Positions 44,075 through 52,252 of a stretch of 64,000 nucleotides of DNA are shown in pieces (position 1 is the first letter of the stretch; each line of letters opens with the position of its first letter). Under the pieces are notes generated by a model. The model was given only the letters and a program-made list of their open reading frames with translations, ran no database searches and had not been told where the DNA came from. The stretch lies in the NCBI GenBank assembly GCA_963728355.1, contig CAVSJQ010000011.1:1-64000 (forward strand), given 5' to 3'. This stretch comes from Sva-07 sp963728355. Lineage in GTDB: Bacteria > Actinomycetota > Acidimicrobiia > Acidimicrobiales > Ilumatobacteraceae. The position numbers were made by a program, and so were the translations under genes.

Positions 44075-44731
44075 ATGCTTTTCCGCAAGAACGTCTCCAT
44101 GGTCGCTCCCGAGGACGCCCTGCCCGGCCGGACCGATCAGACGATGCCCGTTCCGGATGCTCACTTCGTCAACGGCCACCCCCTCACCGGCCCGTGGCCC
44201 GAGGGCATGCAGACCGCCGCGTTCGCCATGGGCTGTTTCTGGGGTGTCGAGCGCAAGTTCTGGCAACTCGACGGCGTCTACTCCACGTTCGTGGGGTACG
44301 CCGGCGGCTACACGCCCAACGCCACCTACGAAGAGGTCTGCTCGGGCCTCACCGGTCACACCGAGAGCGTCGTGGTCGTGTACGACCCCGAGGTCATCAG
44401 CTACGAACGTCTGCTGCAGACCTTCTGGGAGGAGCACGACCCCACCCAGGGCATGCGCCAGGGCAACGACATGGGCAGCCAGTACCGCTCGGCGATCTTC
44501 GTCACCGACCCGTCGCAGCAGCCGTTGATCGAGACGTCGAAGGCGGTGTTCCAGGAGCGTCTGTCGGCGGCCGGCTACGGCGAGATCACCTCCGACGTCG
44601 AGCCGCTCGACCTCGAGACCGGTTTCTTCTACGCCGAGCCGTACCACCAGCAGTACCTGGCGAAGAACCCGAACGGCTACTGCGGCGTCGGCGGCACCGG
44701 CGTCAGCTGCCCCATCGGCCTCGCCACCTGA
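44075..44731 (+). CDS. msrA: Peptide methionine-S-sulfoxide reductase
   Basis: A 218-residue enzyme that repairs methionine S-sulfoxide. The catalytic cysteine is in MGCFWGVERKFW (about residue 52), GYAGGYTPNATY is the substrate loop and the resolving cysteines are in NGYCGVGGTGVSC. The 40-residue N-terminal extension before the domain is usual for actinobacterial MsrA. It is cytoplasmic and stands alone, 72 bp after the exporter operon. Confidence 0.95.
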   Translation: MLFRKNVSMVAPEDALPGRTDQTMPVPDAHFVNGHPLTGPWPEGMQTAAFAMGCFWGVERKFWQLDGVYSTFVGYAGGYTPNATYEEVCSGLTGHTESVVVVYDPEVISYERLLQTFWEEHDPTQGMRQGNDMGSQYRSAIFVTDPSQQPLIETSKAVFQERLSAAGYGEITSDVEPLDLETGFFYAEPYHQQYLAKNPNGYCGVGGTGVSCPIGLAT

Positions 44732-44883
44732 TCCCTGGGGTCCGTCACCCCCGCCCCCGCCCGCACCCGAAACCCCCGAAAAATGCGCCGATCGTGGCGC
44801 TCAGCGGGACGATCCGCACACATTTCCGGCGCGTGTGGTGGACACGGCGACGTATCGAGCGCCTCGGAACGTCGTGCTGAGCG

Positions 44884-45996
44884 TCAGGTCCAGCCGGCGC
44901 GGCGGATCTGCTCGCCGTCGGCATCGAGTTCACGGCCGGACCAGCGCAGCTCGCCTGGCGTGGCCGACAGCCGTGCGATGAGGCCCTGCATCGGGGTGCC
45001 GTCGACGTCGGCGATCGTCCCTCGCGCCGCGTAGTGCGGGTCGACGGCGATGTCGGCCATGTCGTAGACCGGACCGATGGCCGCTTCCGCGTCCGTGAAG
45101 GCCTGGATCACCTCGGTTTGCGTTCGAGCGAGACACCAGTCGGTCATGATCTGCTCGAGCTCGTCACGGTGCTCGGTCCGTCCGGCGAACGTGGTGAACC
45201 GCTCGTCGGCGCCGACGCCGAGCACCTCCATCACCCGGGCGGCGACCGTGTCGCTGCTCGTCGACACCGCCACCCACCGGCCGTCGGAGCACCGGTAGGT
45301 CCCGCGTGGCACCGTGTACGGCAGCCCGGCTCCCAGCCGCGGTTGTTGTTCGCCCCGAACCGCGTAGAGCGAGGCGAGTGGGCCCATCATCTGGAACATC
45401 GTCTCCAGCAGGTTGGCGTCGACCACCTGGCCGACACCCGAATGCAGCGCGACCATCGTGGTGAACGCCGCAGCGAGCCCGGTGAGCTCGTCCGTCAGGG
45501 CGATCGGGGGGAGCAGCGGCTGCCCGTCGGGTTCGCCGCTGAGTGCGGCCAGGCCCGACATCGCCTCGGCGATCGTGGCGAATCCCGGCCGGGACGCATA
45601 CGGACCGTCCTGTCCGAATCCGCTCACGCGTGTGATCACCAGCGCCGAGTTGCGTTCGAGCAGCACGTCGGGTCCGAGGCCGAGCCGCTCCATCGTGCCG
45701 GGGCGGAAGTTCTCGATCAGTACGTGGGCGTCGTCGACCAGCGACATCAGGACATCGAGATCGGCGGGGTCCTTGACGTCGAGCACGATGTTCCGCTTGT
45801 TGCGGTTGACGAGCTTCCACCACAGCCCCTCCCCGTCGCGCGGGTCCCGCCACGCCATGTTGCGCAGACTGTCGCCGCCCGGTCGCTCGACCTTGATCAC
45901 CTCGGCGCCGAAGTCGGCGAGGTAGCGGGCGCAGTTCGGCCCGGCGAGCACCGTCGACATGTCGATCACCCGCAGCCCGGACAGTGCAGCGGTCAC
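44884..45996 (-). CDS. CoA-transferase, family III (CaiB/BaiF)
   Basis: A 370-residue enzyme that would move CoA between carboxylic acids. MSTVLAGPNCARYLADFGAE is the usual start, followed by VIKVERPGGDSLR, with the catalytic Asp expected in the LDVKDPADLDVL stretch, and RVSGFGQDGPYASRPGFATI is highly typical. The GTG at 45996 gives the family's N-terminus; a GTG at 46005 is also in frame. The acyl substrate is unknown. It lies on the same strand as, and 64 bp after, a second aminotransferase. Confidence 0.88.
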   Translation of the reverse strand: MTAALSGLRVIDMSTVLAGPNCARYLADFGAEVIKVERPGGDSLRNMAWRDPRDGEGLWWKLVNRNKRNIVLDVKDPADLDVLMSLVDDAHVLIENFRPGTMERLGLGPDVLLERNSALVITRVSGFGQDGPYASRPGFATIAEAMSGLAALSGEPDGQPLLPPIALTDELTGLAAAFTTMVALHSGVGQVVDANLLETMFQMMGPLASLYAVRGEQQPRLGAGLPYTVPRGTYRCSDGRWVAVSTSSDTVAARVMEVLGVGADERFTTFAGRTEHRDELEQIMTDWCLARTQTEVIQAFTDAEAAIGPVYDMADIAVDPHYAARGTIADVDGTPMQGLIARLSATPGELRWSGRELDADGEQIRRAGWT

Positions 45997-46060
45997 GGCG
46001 ACCACCCGGCGAGGAGTGCCGACGGTCCTTTGGGGTCGGGTCCGGAAGGACAGGTGGCAG

Positions 46061-47200
46061 TCATGGCGTCCATCCGGTGAGGAGCTCGCAGGCTTCGGCC
46101 ATGTCGCTCGTGGCTCCGGCGTAGGAGAAGCGGACGTACTCGTGACCACGGGCGAGATCGAAGTCGACGCCGGACGTGGCCGCCACACCGACCTCGTGGA
46201 GCCAGCGCCTGGTCAGCTCGAGCGAGTCGATGCCCAGGCCGGTGGTGAGGTGCGGAACGTGGGCGTAGACGTAGAACGCGCCGTCGGCGGGAGCGATGTC
46301 GGTGATGCCCGCCGCCGCCAGTCCGTCGATGAGGATCGATCGATTATCGCGGTAGCGAGCCACGTGACCGTCGAGTTCTTCGGTGGCATCGAGCGCGGCG
46401 AGCGCCGCCACTTGCGAGACGTGGGGTGCGCAGATGTACAGGTTCTGCTGCAGGCGCTCGACCGTGCCGATCAACGAGTCGGGCACGACGACCCAGCCGA
46501 CACGCCACCCGGTCATCGACCAGTACTTCGAGAAGCTGTTGACCACGAATGCATCGGGATGGTGATCGAGCACCCGGGGGGCCGGCGGCCCGTCGACGAT
46601 GCCGTGGTAGATCTCGTCGGCGATCACGGCGGTCCCGCGGGTTCGGCAGGCGGCGGTGATCTCCGCCAGCGCATCGGCGCGGAGCACCGTGCCGGTGGGG
46701 TTCGACGGCGACGCAAGCACGAGCCCATCGAGATCCCCGGCCGCTTCGAGATGGGCCGGCGTCGGCGCCCATCGGGTCTCGGGCCCGACCGGGATGGGCA
46801 CCGGCACCATGCCGAGTGCGAGCAATGTGTTGCGGTAGCAGGGGTAACCGGGCTCGAGCACACCGACGCGGTCGCCCGGTTCGAACAGTGTCAGGAAGGC
46901 GAGGGTGAATCCGGCGGAGGCGCCGGCGACGACCAGGATGCGTTCGGCGCCGACACCGTCGTAGCGCTCGGCGAGCCGGTGCCGCAGCGAGTGCAGTCCG
47001 GCCGCGTTGGTGTAGCCGAGCGCATCGTCGAGTCGGTCGCGAACGGCATCCCGGGCGAGCCGGGGCAGCGGTGTCGACGGCTGCCCGACCTCCAGGTGCA
47101 GAACGCGTCGCCCGGATGCCGCCAGCGCGAGCGCCTCGCGGCTCATCGCCATCGCATGGAACGGGGGCACCGTTGCGGCGCGGAGCGAGGCCTCGAGCAT
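46061..47200 (-). CDS. Class I/II pyridoxal-phosphate aminotransferase
   Basis: A PLP enzyme of 379 residues. LASPSNPTGTVL is the PLP-phosphate loop, ADEIYHGI holds the conserved Asp and Tyr, and NSFSKYWSMTGWRVGW contains the Schiff-base lysine. The branch is that of aspartate/aromatic-like aminotransferases of uncertain substrate. It is the upstream gene of the CoA-transferase on the minus strand and is divergent from the pilin operon. Confidence 0.87.
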   Translation of the reverse strand: MLEASLRAATVPPFHAMAMSREALALAASGRRVLHLEVGQPSTPLPRLARDAVRDRLDDALGYTNAAGLHSLRHRLAERYDGVGAERILVVAGASAGFTLAFLTLFEPGDRVGVLEPGYPCYRNTLLALGMVPVPIPVGPETRWAPTPAHLEAAGDLDGLVLASPSNPTGTVLRADALAEITAACRTRGTAVIADEIYHGIVDGPPAPRVLDHHPDAFVVNSFSKYWSMTGWRVGWVVVPDSLIGTVERLQQNLYICAPHVSQVAALAALDATEELDGHVARYRDNRSILIDGLAAAGITDIAPADGAFYVYAHVPHLTTGLGIDSLELTRRWLHEVGVAATSGVDFDLARGHEYVRFSYAGATSDMAEACELLTGWTP

Positions 47201-47333
47201 CGGTGGATTCTCGCAGCCGACCGTTCCTGACGTGCAATCTCTCGATCACCCGACCGGCCGGCGTGAGCGAGCGTGGTCTGTGCTAGGTCGCGGCCAAACG
47301 TCAAGCTTTCCGAGGACTTCTTGACTTTGCAGA

Positions 47334-47366
47334 TCGCTGACCGTCGCTGTGGATGTCGCTGACCGT
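47334..47366 (+). promoter_or_regulatory. Direct repeat upstream of the pilin operon
   Basis: TCGCTGACCGT occurs at 47334-47344 and again at 47356-47366, 22 bp apart, about two helical turns. It overlaps the downstream side of a TTGACT (47321-47326) that could be a -35 box. Binding of a regulator is inferred only from the spacing. Confidence 0.35.
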
Positions 47367-47427
47367 GGTCTCTCTACCGTCCTCAGTGGCCTCAAGACGA
47401 GGCGCCGTTCGACCGATGAGGAACCGT

Positions 47428-47907
47428 ATGAAACGCTCACACACACTGGGGAACCGCCGAGGGGATCCCGACAGCGGGTTCTCCATGGTCGAGATCGTCA
47501 TTGCGGTCGTGCTGATGGGCACGGTTGTCGTCGCCATTCTCAACGCCGTGACCACGAGCGTCAGGGCGTCGTCGGTGAGCCGGTCCGCCGCACAAGTCGA
47601 GACCGCCGTCGTCAACGCTTCCGACCGCGTCAACCGGGCGCCGAAGCGATGCGATTACACCATCTACGTCCAGGCCGCCGTGCAGACCGAGGGCTGGCCA
47701 CCGAACACCGCGTCGGTGACCCACGAGTACTACGTGCCCGGCTCCGACGCGACGGTCGCCGGCATCTGGGTCGCCGGTTCCGCCGGCTCACCCGGATGTC
47801 CGGGACCCGCTCCGACCGACCTGCTCGTGCAGCGGGTCACGATTTCGATCACAAGCCCAGACGGCAGGGTCCGTCGCAACATTGAGGTGGTGAAGTCCGA
47901 TGTCTGA
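47428..47907 (+). CDS. Type IV pilin-like protein (prepilin N-terminus)
   Basis: A 159-residue protein with a class III signal: short charged leader, then DSG|FSMVEIVIAVVLMG, with Gly at -1, Phe at +1 and Glu at +5, followed by the hydrophobic helix. This is the site cut by prepilin peptidase. The globular part is short, with cysteines in RCDYTIYV and GCPGPAP. ATG 47428 has AGGAA upstream; 47416 is an alternative. It is the first of three genes with overlapping ends and is likely a pilin or pseudopilin subunit. Confidence 0.8.
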   Translation: MKRSHTLGNRRGDPDSGFSMVEIVIAVVLMGTVVVAILNAVTTSVRASSVSRSAAQVETAVVNASDRVNRAPKRCDYTIYVQAAVQTEGWPPNTASVTHEYYVPGSDATVAGIWVAGSAGSPGCPGPAPTDLLVQRVTISITSPDGRVRRNIEVVKSDV

Positions 47908-50338
47908 TTCGTCGAACACGCGAGTTCGTGTGGGCAGAGTTCGCGACGGGGGCATGACGTTGCCCGAACTGTTGATCGCGATCTCGATGATGGGTCTGCT
48001 CATGACGGTGCTCTCCAGCGCGGTCGTTGTGACGCTCCGTCAGCAGGACAACACCGAGGGTCGCCTCAACGTCGCACAGGCGGAGCAGAGCATCAGCATG
48101 TGGATTCCGGCCGACTTGTCGTCTGCCAGCGTCGTGGACACGAGCCCGGACGCAACCCCGTGCGGGGCCGTCGTCTGTGATGGCATCGATCTGAGCGACG
48201 GGTCCAACGTGGTGATGATGTCCTGGGAGGACGTCGACGGCAGCGGCGCCGTCACGACGACGAACGTCTCATACCACTTCGCTCCGAGTGGTGATGGTCA
48301 GACCTTCGAACTCTCCCGGGTCGAGTGCGTCGGCTCGGGTAGCGGGTGGTCGTGCTCGTCGCGAGTCGTGCTGCGCGATCTGCCGGGGCCGCCGGCCGGC
48401 GAACCGTTCGTGCCGGGTGTTGCGAATCAAGGCAACTGCCTTCCGGCTGGCACGGTTGCGTGCACCCGGCCGACCTGGGTGATCATCGTCAGCGAGCCGT
48501 TGGCACCCGACGCGATCACCGCCGGAGACCCACTGCCCGTGGGGAACGAGTCCGACCGCAAGGACGCGAACCGGGTGATCGTGTCCATCAACGGCGGCGG
48601 TGATGCCGATGGAGCCGGTGGCGGTATCAACCAGGTCAGCATCACGGCGGGAGGAACGGTCCGCACCACGATCGACGCCAACAGCGTGCAGGGTGCGCCG
48701 TCATTCACCGAGGCGTTCAGCCGGTGCGGTGGTCCGATGACCCTGGTCGTCGACGAATCGAACTCCATCGGTACGGCGATCGGTGACGTCAAGGCCGGCG
48801 TCCGACGCTTCGTGGAAGCGCTCGCCGGTACCCCGGTCAAGCTGCAAGTGGTGCGCTTTCACACGTACGGCAGCGTGCTCGGCAGCTCGGATTGGCATCG
48901 CTACTTCGACATGACGAACGAAGCCGATGTCAATGCACTCCTGGCCTCGATCGACGACCTGCGGGGGAGTTGGTCGAGCAGTTCGGTCCGCAATGGCGGT
49001 ACGAACTGGGAGGAGGCGATGTTCCGCACCTTCTACCAGCCTGACGGGTCGACCGCTCCGACGATTCCCGAGACCGTCGTGTTCTTCACCGACGGAGTGC
49101 CGACATTCGATCGGCTGGATCGAACCGATGGCTATGGCCCGTTCCGCTCGGCTCCCGGGGTGCTTCCGGCCCAGCCAGCACCCCCCGGCCTGCCGTGGGC
49201 AGTGTCGAGCGGTAGCTCGTTCAGCCAGGTCGCTTTCAACCGCGCCGACCACATCGCTAACAAGTTCCGGCGCAGCGTCCGCCTGGTTGGTGTTGGCGTC
49301 GGCAACGGGATCACGCAGTCGTCCGACTGGATCGTCGATCCCGGTGCGGGCTATCGCACGCTGGTGGAACGCGGTTCGTACAGCCACGTGAAGCAGACGC
49401 TGGAGTACCAGGGTCGATACCAGAGAAGGTACTCGGGTACCTGGCGGTGGGTGGACAAGGTCACCTACCAGGCCGAGAGCAAGGACAGTCGCAAGCGAGA
49501 TCTGGGCTGGACCACCATCACCCAGGCCGAATACGAGGCGGCCGACACGAGAACATGGGACGACGGTGACGACGGGCTCTCCTACGGCATGGTGCAAATC
49601 CCGGTGAGCACCGCCGACTACAACGCCAATTCGAGCGATCCTGCCTACAGGACCGTGGCGAAGACCTGGAACAACGGTCCCGATTGGGAAGTGTGGACGG
49701 CAGCCCAAACAGGTGACTCCAGCCACTACCGATCGTCGAAGGTCTACAACTCGCCGCCCTACGACGGGTACGACCCGGCCGTGAAGGCATCGACGGATAA
49801 CGACGTCATCCTCGCCCGCCTGGTCTCCGGCAACGACAACGGGACGCCGGCGGTCTGGGACGGCAGCAACTACACCAACAACGAGATCGCCGACATGTAC
49901 GTCCTGCCCCAGTGGTCGCAGTTCGGCACGGCGATGGAGCAGATCGCGCTCGGCGAGTGCGGCGGAACCCTGACCCTGCAGACGAGGCTGGGCAGCGGCG
50001 CTGCGCCGGATCCGGTTCGGTACCAGAACAGTGCCATCACCGACTCGGGCGGCGACCCGCTGAACCTCGAGCCGACCGTCGTGACGACGAATCAGCAGTT
50101 CGTCACCGGCACGTTCGACTTCCCCATTCCGAACGGCCAGTTCGTGACTGTCGACATCCTCCCGCAGAACTACTCGGAGCTGACCGGCTACACGCCAGGG
50201 ACCTGGACCTGTCGGGCAGCGAATCAGGCCCGGTCGTTCGAGCTCATCGACATCCCCGATGCTGGTGCCTGGAAAGGCATCCGAGTGCGGGTCGCGGCGA
50301 ACGAGGCGGTCTCGTGCAGCCTGTCGGTGATCCGATGA
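47900..50338 (+). CDS. Modular pilin with von Willebrand A domain
   Basis: An 812-residue protein. The N-terminus RDGG|MTLPELLIAISMM is a class III prepilin signal with Glu at +5. A pilin-like part (to about residue 260) is followed by a VWA domain from about residue 276: the metal site is VVDESNSIG (D-x-S-x-S), with GGTNWEEAM and VVFFTDGVPT as further ligand regions. An aromatic-rich insertion of about 170 residues (YQGRYQRRYSGTWRW) interrupts the VWA fold before IALGECGGTLTLQT, and a beta-rich C-terminal domain ends the chain. Such modular pilins place adhesins at a pilus tip in other bacteria. ATG overlaps the upstream stop. Confidence 0.8.
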   Translation: MSDSSNTRVRVGRVRDGGMTLPELLIAISMMGLLMTVLSSAVVVTLRQQDNTEGRLNVAQAEQSISMWIPADLSSASVVDTSPDATPCGAVVCDGIDLSDGSNVVMMSWEDVDGSGAVTTTNVSYHFAPSGDGQTFELSRVECVGSGSGWSCSSRVVLRDLPGPPAGEPFVPGVANQGNCLPAGTVACTRPTWVIIVSEPLAPDAITAGDPLPVGNESDRKDANRVIVSINGGGDADGAGGGINQVSITAGGTVRTTIDANSVQGAPSFTEAFSRCGGPMTLVVDESNSIGTAIGDVKAGVRRFVEALAGTPVKLQVVRFHTYGSVLGSSDWHRYFDMTNEADVNALLASIDDLRGSWSSSSVRNGGTNWEEAMFRTFYQPDGSTAPTIPETVVFFTDGVPTFDRLDRTDGYGPFRSAPGVLPAQPAPPGLPWAVSSGSSFSQVAFNRADHIANKFRRSVRLVGVGVGNGITQSSDWIVDPGAGYRTLVERGSYSHVKQTLEYQGRYQRRYSGTWRWVDKVTYQAESKDSRKRDLGWTTITQAEYEAADTRTWDDGDDGLSYGMVQIPVSTADYNANSSDPAYRTVAKTWNNGPDWEVWTAAQTGDSSHYRSSKVYNSPPYDGYDPAVKASTDNDVILARLVSGNDNGTPAVWDGSNYTNNEIADMYVLPQWSQFGTAMEQIALGECGGTLTLQTRLGSGAAPDPVRYQNSAITDSGGDPLNLEPTVVTTNQQFVTGTFDFPIPNGQFVTVDILPQNYSELTGYTPGTWTCRAANQARSFELIDIPDAGAWKGIRVRVAANEAVSCSLSVIR

Positions 50339-52215
50339 GTCCTAACGCAAAGACGATGCGGTTGCGCTGGGACGCAAGCACCACCGGTGCGGACGATCGT
50401 GAGCAGCGTCGGCAAACCGACGACTCCCCAGCAGCTCCTGTCCGTGACGCCGGCTCGGTGCTTCCGCTCGTGCTCCTGCTGATGGTGATCGGCTCCCTCA
50501 TCATCATCCCGACGATGAAGTATGCGGTCTCGGTGCTCACCGCCAACGCCGTGCTGAGCGAGAAGACCATCCGTCTCGAGAGCGTCAAGGCCGGTTTGCG
50601 GCTCTCGCTGGCCGATCCTGTCGCCCTGTACGACGCGTGTGGAGCGGGAGGACCGTCGACGCCGGTCCAACTGGCGCCGATCTCGATGGGCGGCTCGAAC
50701 GTCTCCACGGCGTGCTACTTCATCGACTATGCCAGCGCCCAGTCGGCCGAAGAACTCCGCGTCGGCGTCACCTCCACACAGGTCGGCACGGCGCCTCCCG
50801 AGGCACTCAAGGGCAGTTCGTGGTGTGCGCCTCACGCCATGCGGACGGTGCCGTGCGACTTTCAGCCAGCTGACGCGACATCGTCGAGCGAGTGGTTGGC
50901 CAATACCACCCTTGTGTCGGAAACGGGAAAAATCTGGCTTCCCAACCTGCCCGTTCACGGGCTCAACCGTCGCTCGCCGGAAGGCAACCAGATGCCGACC
51001 AGCTTCCCGGTGTGCACGGTGTACTTTCCAGGCACCTATTCCGACCAGGTCGTGCTCGACGGACCCACCTATTTCGCCTCGGGGATCTACTACTTCGAGA
51101 ACGAGGTCCGCATCGAGGGCGGTGCCTCTGTCGTCGCCGGCCTCGGCGGGGTCCAGGGCTGCACGAACGATCAGGAGGCCATCTTCTACGCCGAAAATGC
51201 GCCGGGCACCCACAACATGAGCGGGCTCGGGGCGACGTGGGTGCTCGGCGCCGAGGGGCGGGTCGTCGTCGACAATTCGAACGGCTCTGACCTGTCCTTG
51301 CACTTCAACAAGCGGTATGTGGCGCCCGGGGACACCGGTGACGCGCCCTCCGAGGACGTGTCGATCGTGAGCGTGAACGGTGTCCTTGCGCCCGACGGCG
51401 TCACCGGTGCCGACCTGATCGCGCCGGGGATCATCGAGGTGCCCGCATCTTTGGTGGGTTCCGACGCGCCGGTGTCGGCGACGAGCCAGGAATACCTCCC
51501 CTCGGTGTTCACGCCGGTCAACGCGCTCGCGCTTCCGGCTGCTGCAGCGGTCCCCGGTCAGCCTGCCGCCCCGGTGGCCGTCCCCTACGCAGGAACGGCG
51601 AGGATCACGTGGGCGGCCGCTCCAGGAACTGAACCCGTCCGGACGTACCGCGTGACTGCGTCGCCTGGTGGGAGCACATGTGAGGTTGACATGAGCACGG
51701 CGCCCGCGCTGGAATGCGACGTCGTCGGGTTGCCGGTGACGACTGCGTACACCTTCACCGTCACTGCGATCAACGAGGTCGGTGCGTCGTTGCCGTCGTC
51801 GGCAAGCGGTGCCGTGACCCCCGACGCAGGTCTCGGCGCTCCTCCACCACCGTCGCCTCCTCCACCCCCGGCACCGTTCGCCCCCGTACCTATCATCGAC
51901 ATCGATCTCCCCGCCGCCGCCGCCAGCACGGTCGACATCCCGGGCTACGTGGCGGTTCCCCAGGGACGGGTGAGGCTGTCGAATCCGAACGGTCTGGGAG
52001 TTCGACTCTCCGGAGGTGTTCTGGCCGCCCAGTGGGACGCGCTCGATGCTCGTGCGGCTGGGCCGCAGTCGGTCGACATCGGATTCCTCGAGACGATCGT
52101 GCAACGCAAGTTTCGGGTCGTCACCACAACCGACGCCGGTTACGAGACGTCGACGGCCGTCGTTCAGGTGAACCAGAACGGCGCCTATGCGATCAACTCC
52201 TGGGAAGTCCAGTAG
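50335..52215 (+). CDS. Minor pilin-like protein (PilX/GspK-like) with fibronectin III domain
   Basis: A 626-residue protein, third of the pilin operon, starting in an ATGA overlap. The helix RDAGSVLPLVLLLMVIG looks like a prepilin N-terminus but lacks Glu at +5, as in GspK/PilX-type minor subunits. The middle (residues 80-400) has several cysteines and beta-rich sequence; a fibronectin III domain lies at about 409-498 (TYRVTASPG ... AYTFTVTAINEVG), then PPPPSPPPPPAP and a C-terminal 120-residue domain. It could cap the pilus with its neighbour. A leader of 40 residues before the helix is longer than usual. Confidence 0.7.
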   Translation: MSPNAKTMRLRWDASTTGADDREQRRQTDDSPAAPVRDAGSVLPLVLLLMVIGSLIIIPTMKYAVSVLTANAVLSEKTIRLESVKAGLRLSLADPVALYDACGAGGPSTPVQLAPISMGGSNVSTACYFIDYASAQSAEELRVGVTSTQVGTAPPEALKGSSWCAPHAMRTVPCDFQPADATSSSEWLANTTLVSETGKIWLPNLPVHGLNRRSPEGNQMPTSFPVCTVYFPGTYSDQVVLDGPTYFASGIYYFENEVRIEGGASVVAGLGGVQGCTNDQEAIFYAENAPGTHNMSGLGATWVLGAEGRVVVDNSNGSDLSLHFNKRYVAPGDTGDAPSEDVSIVSVNGVLAPDGVTGADLIAPGIIEVPASLVGSDAPVSATSQEYLPSVFTPVNALALPAAAAVPGQPAAPVAVPYAGTARITWAAAPGTEPVRTYRVTASPGGSTCEVDMSTAPALECDVVGLPVTTAYTFTVTAINEVGASLPSSASGAVTPDAGLGAPPPPSPPPPPAPFAPVPIIDIDLPAAAASTVDIPGYVAVPQGRVRLSNPNGLGVRLSGGVLAAQWDALDARAAGPQSVDIGFLETIVQRKFRVVTTTDAGYETSTAVVQVNQNGAYAINSWEVQ

Positions 52216-52252
52216 CCGTCGAGGAAGTGCCGAACGGGCCAAACGGTAGATC

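Noticed and set aside
44732..44883. C-rich run after msrA as a possible further copy of the palindromic repeat
   Set aside because: It has GGGGTCCGTCACCCCC but lacks the 24-base core and outer arms.
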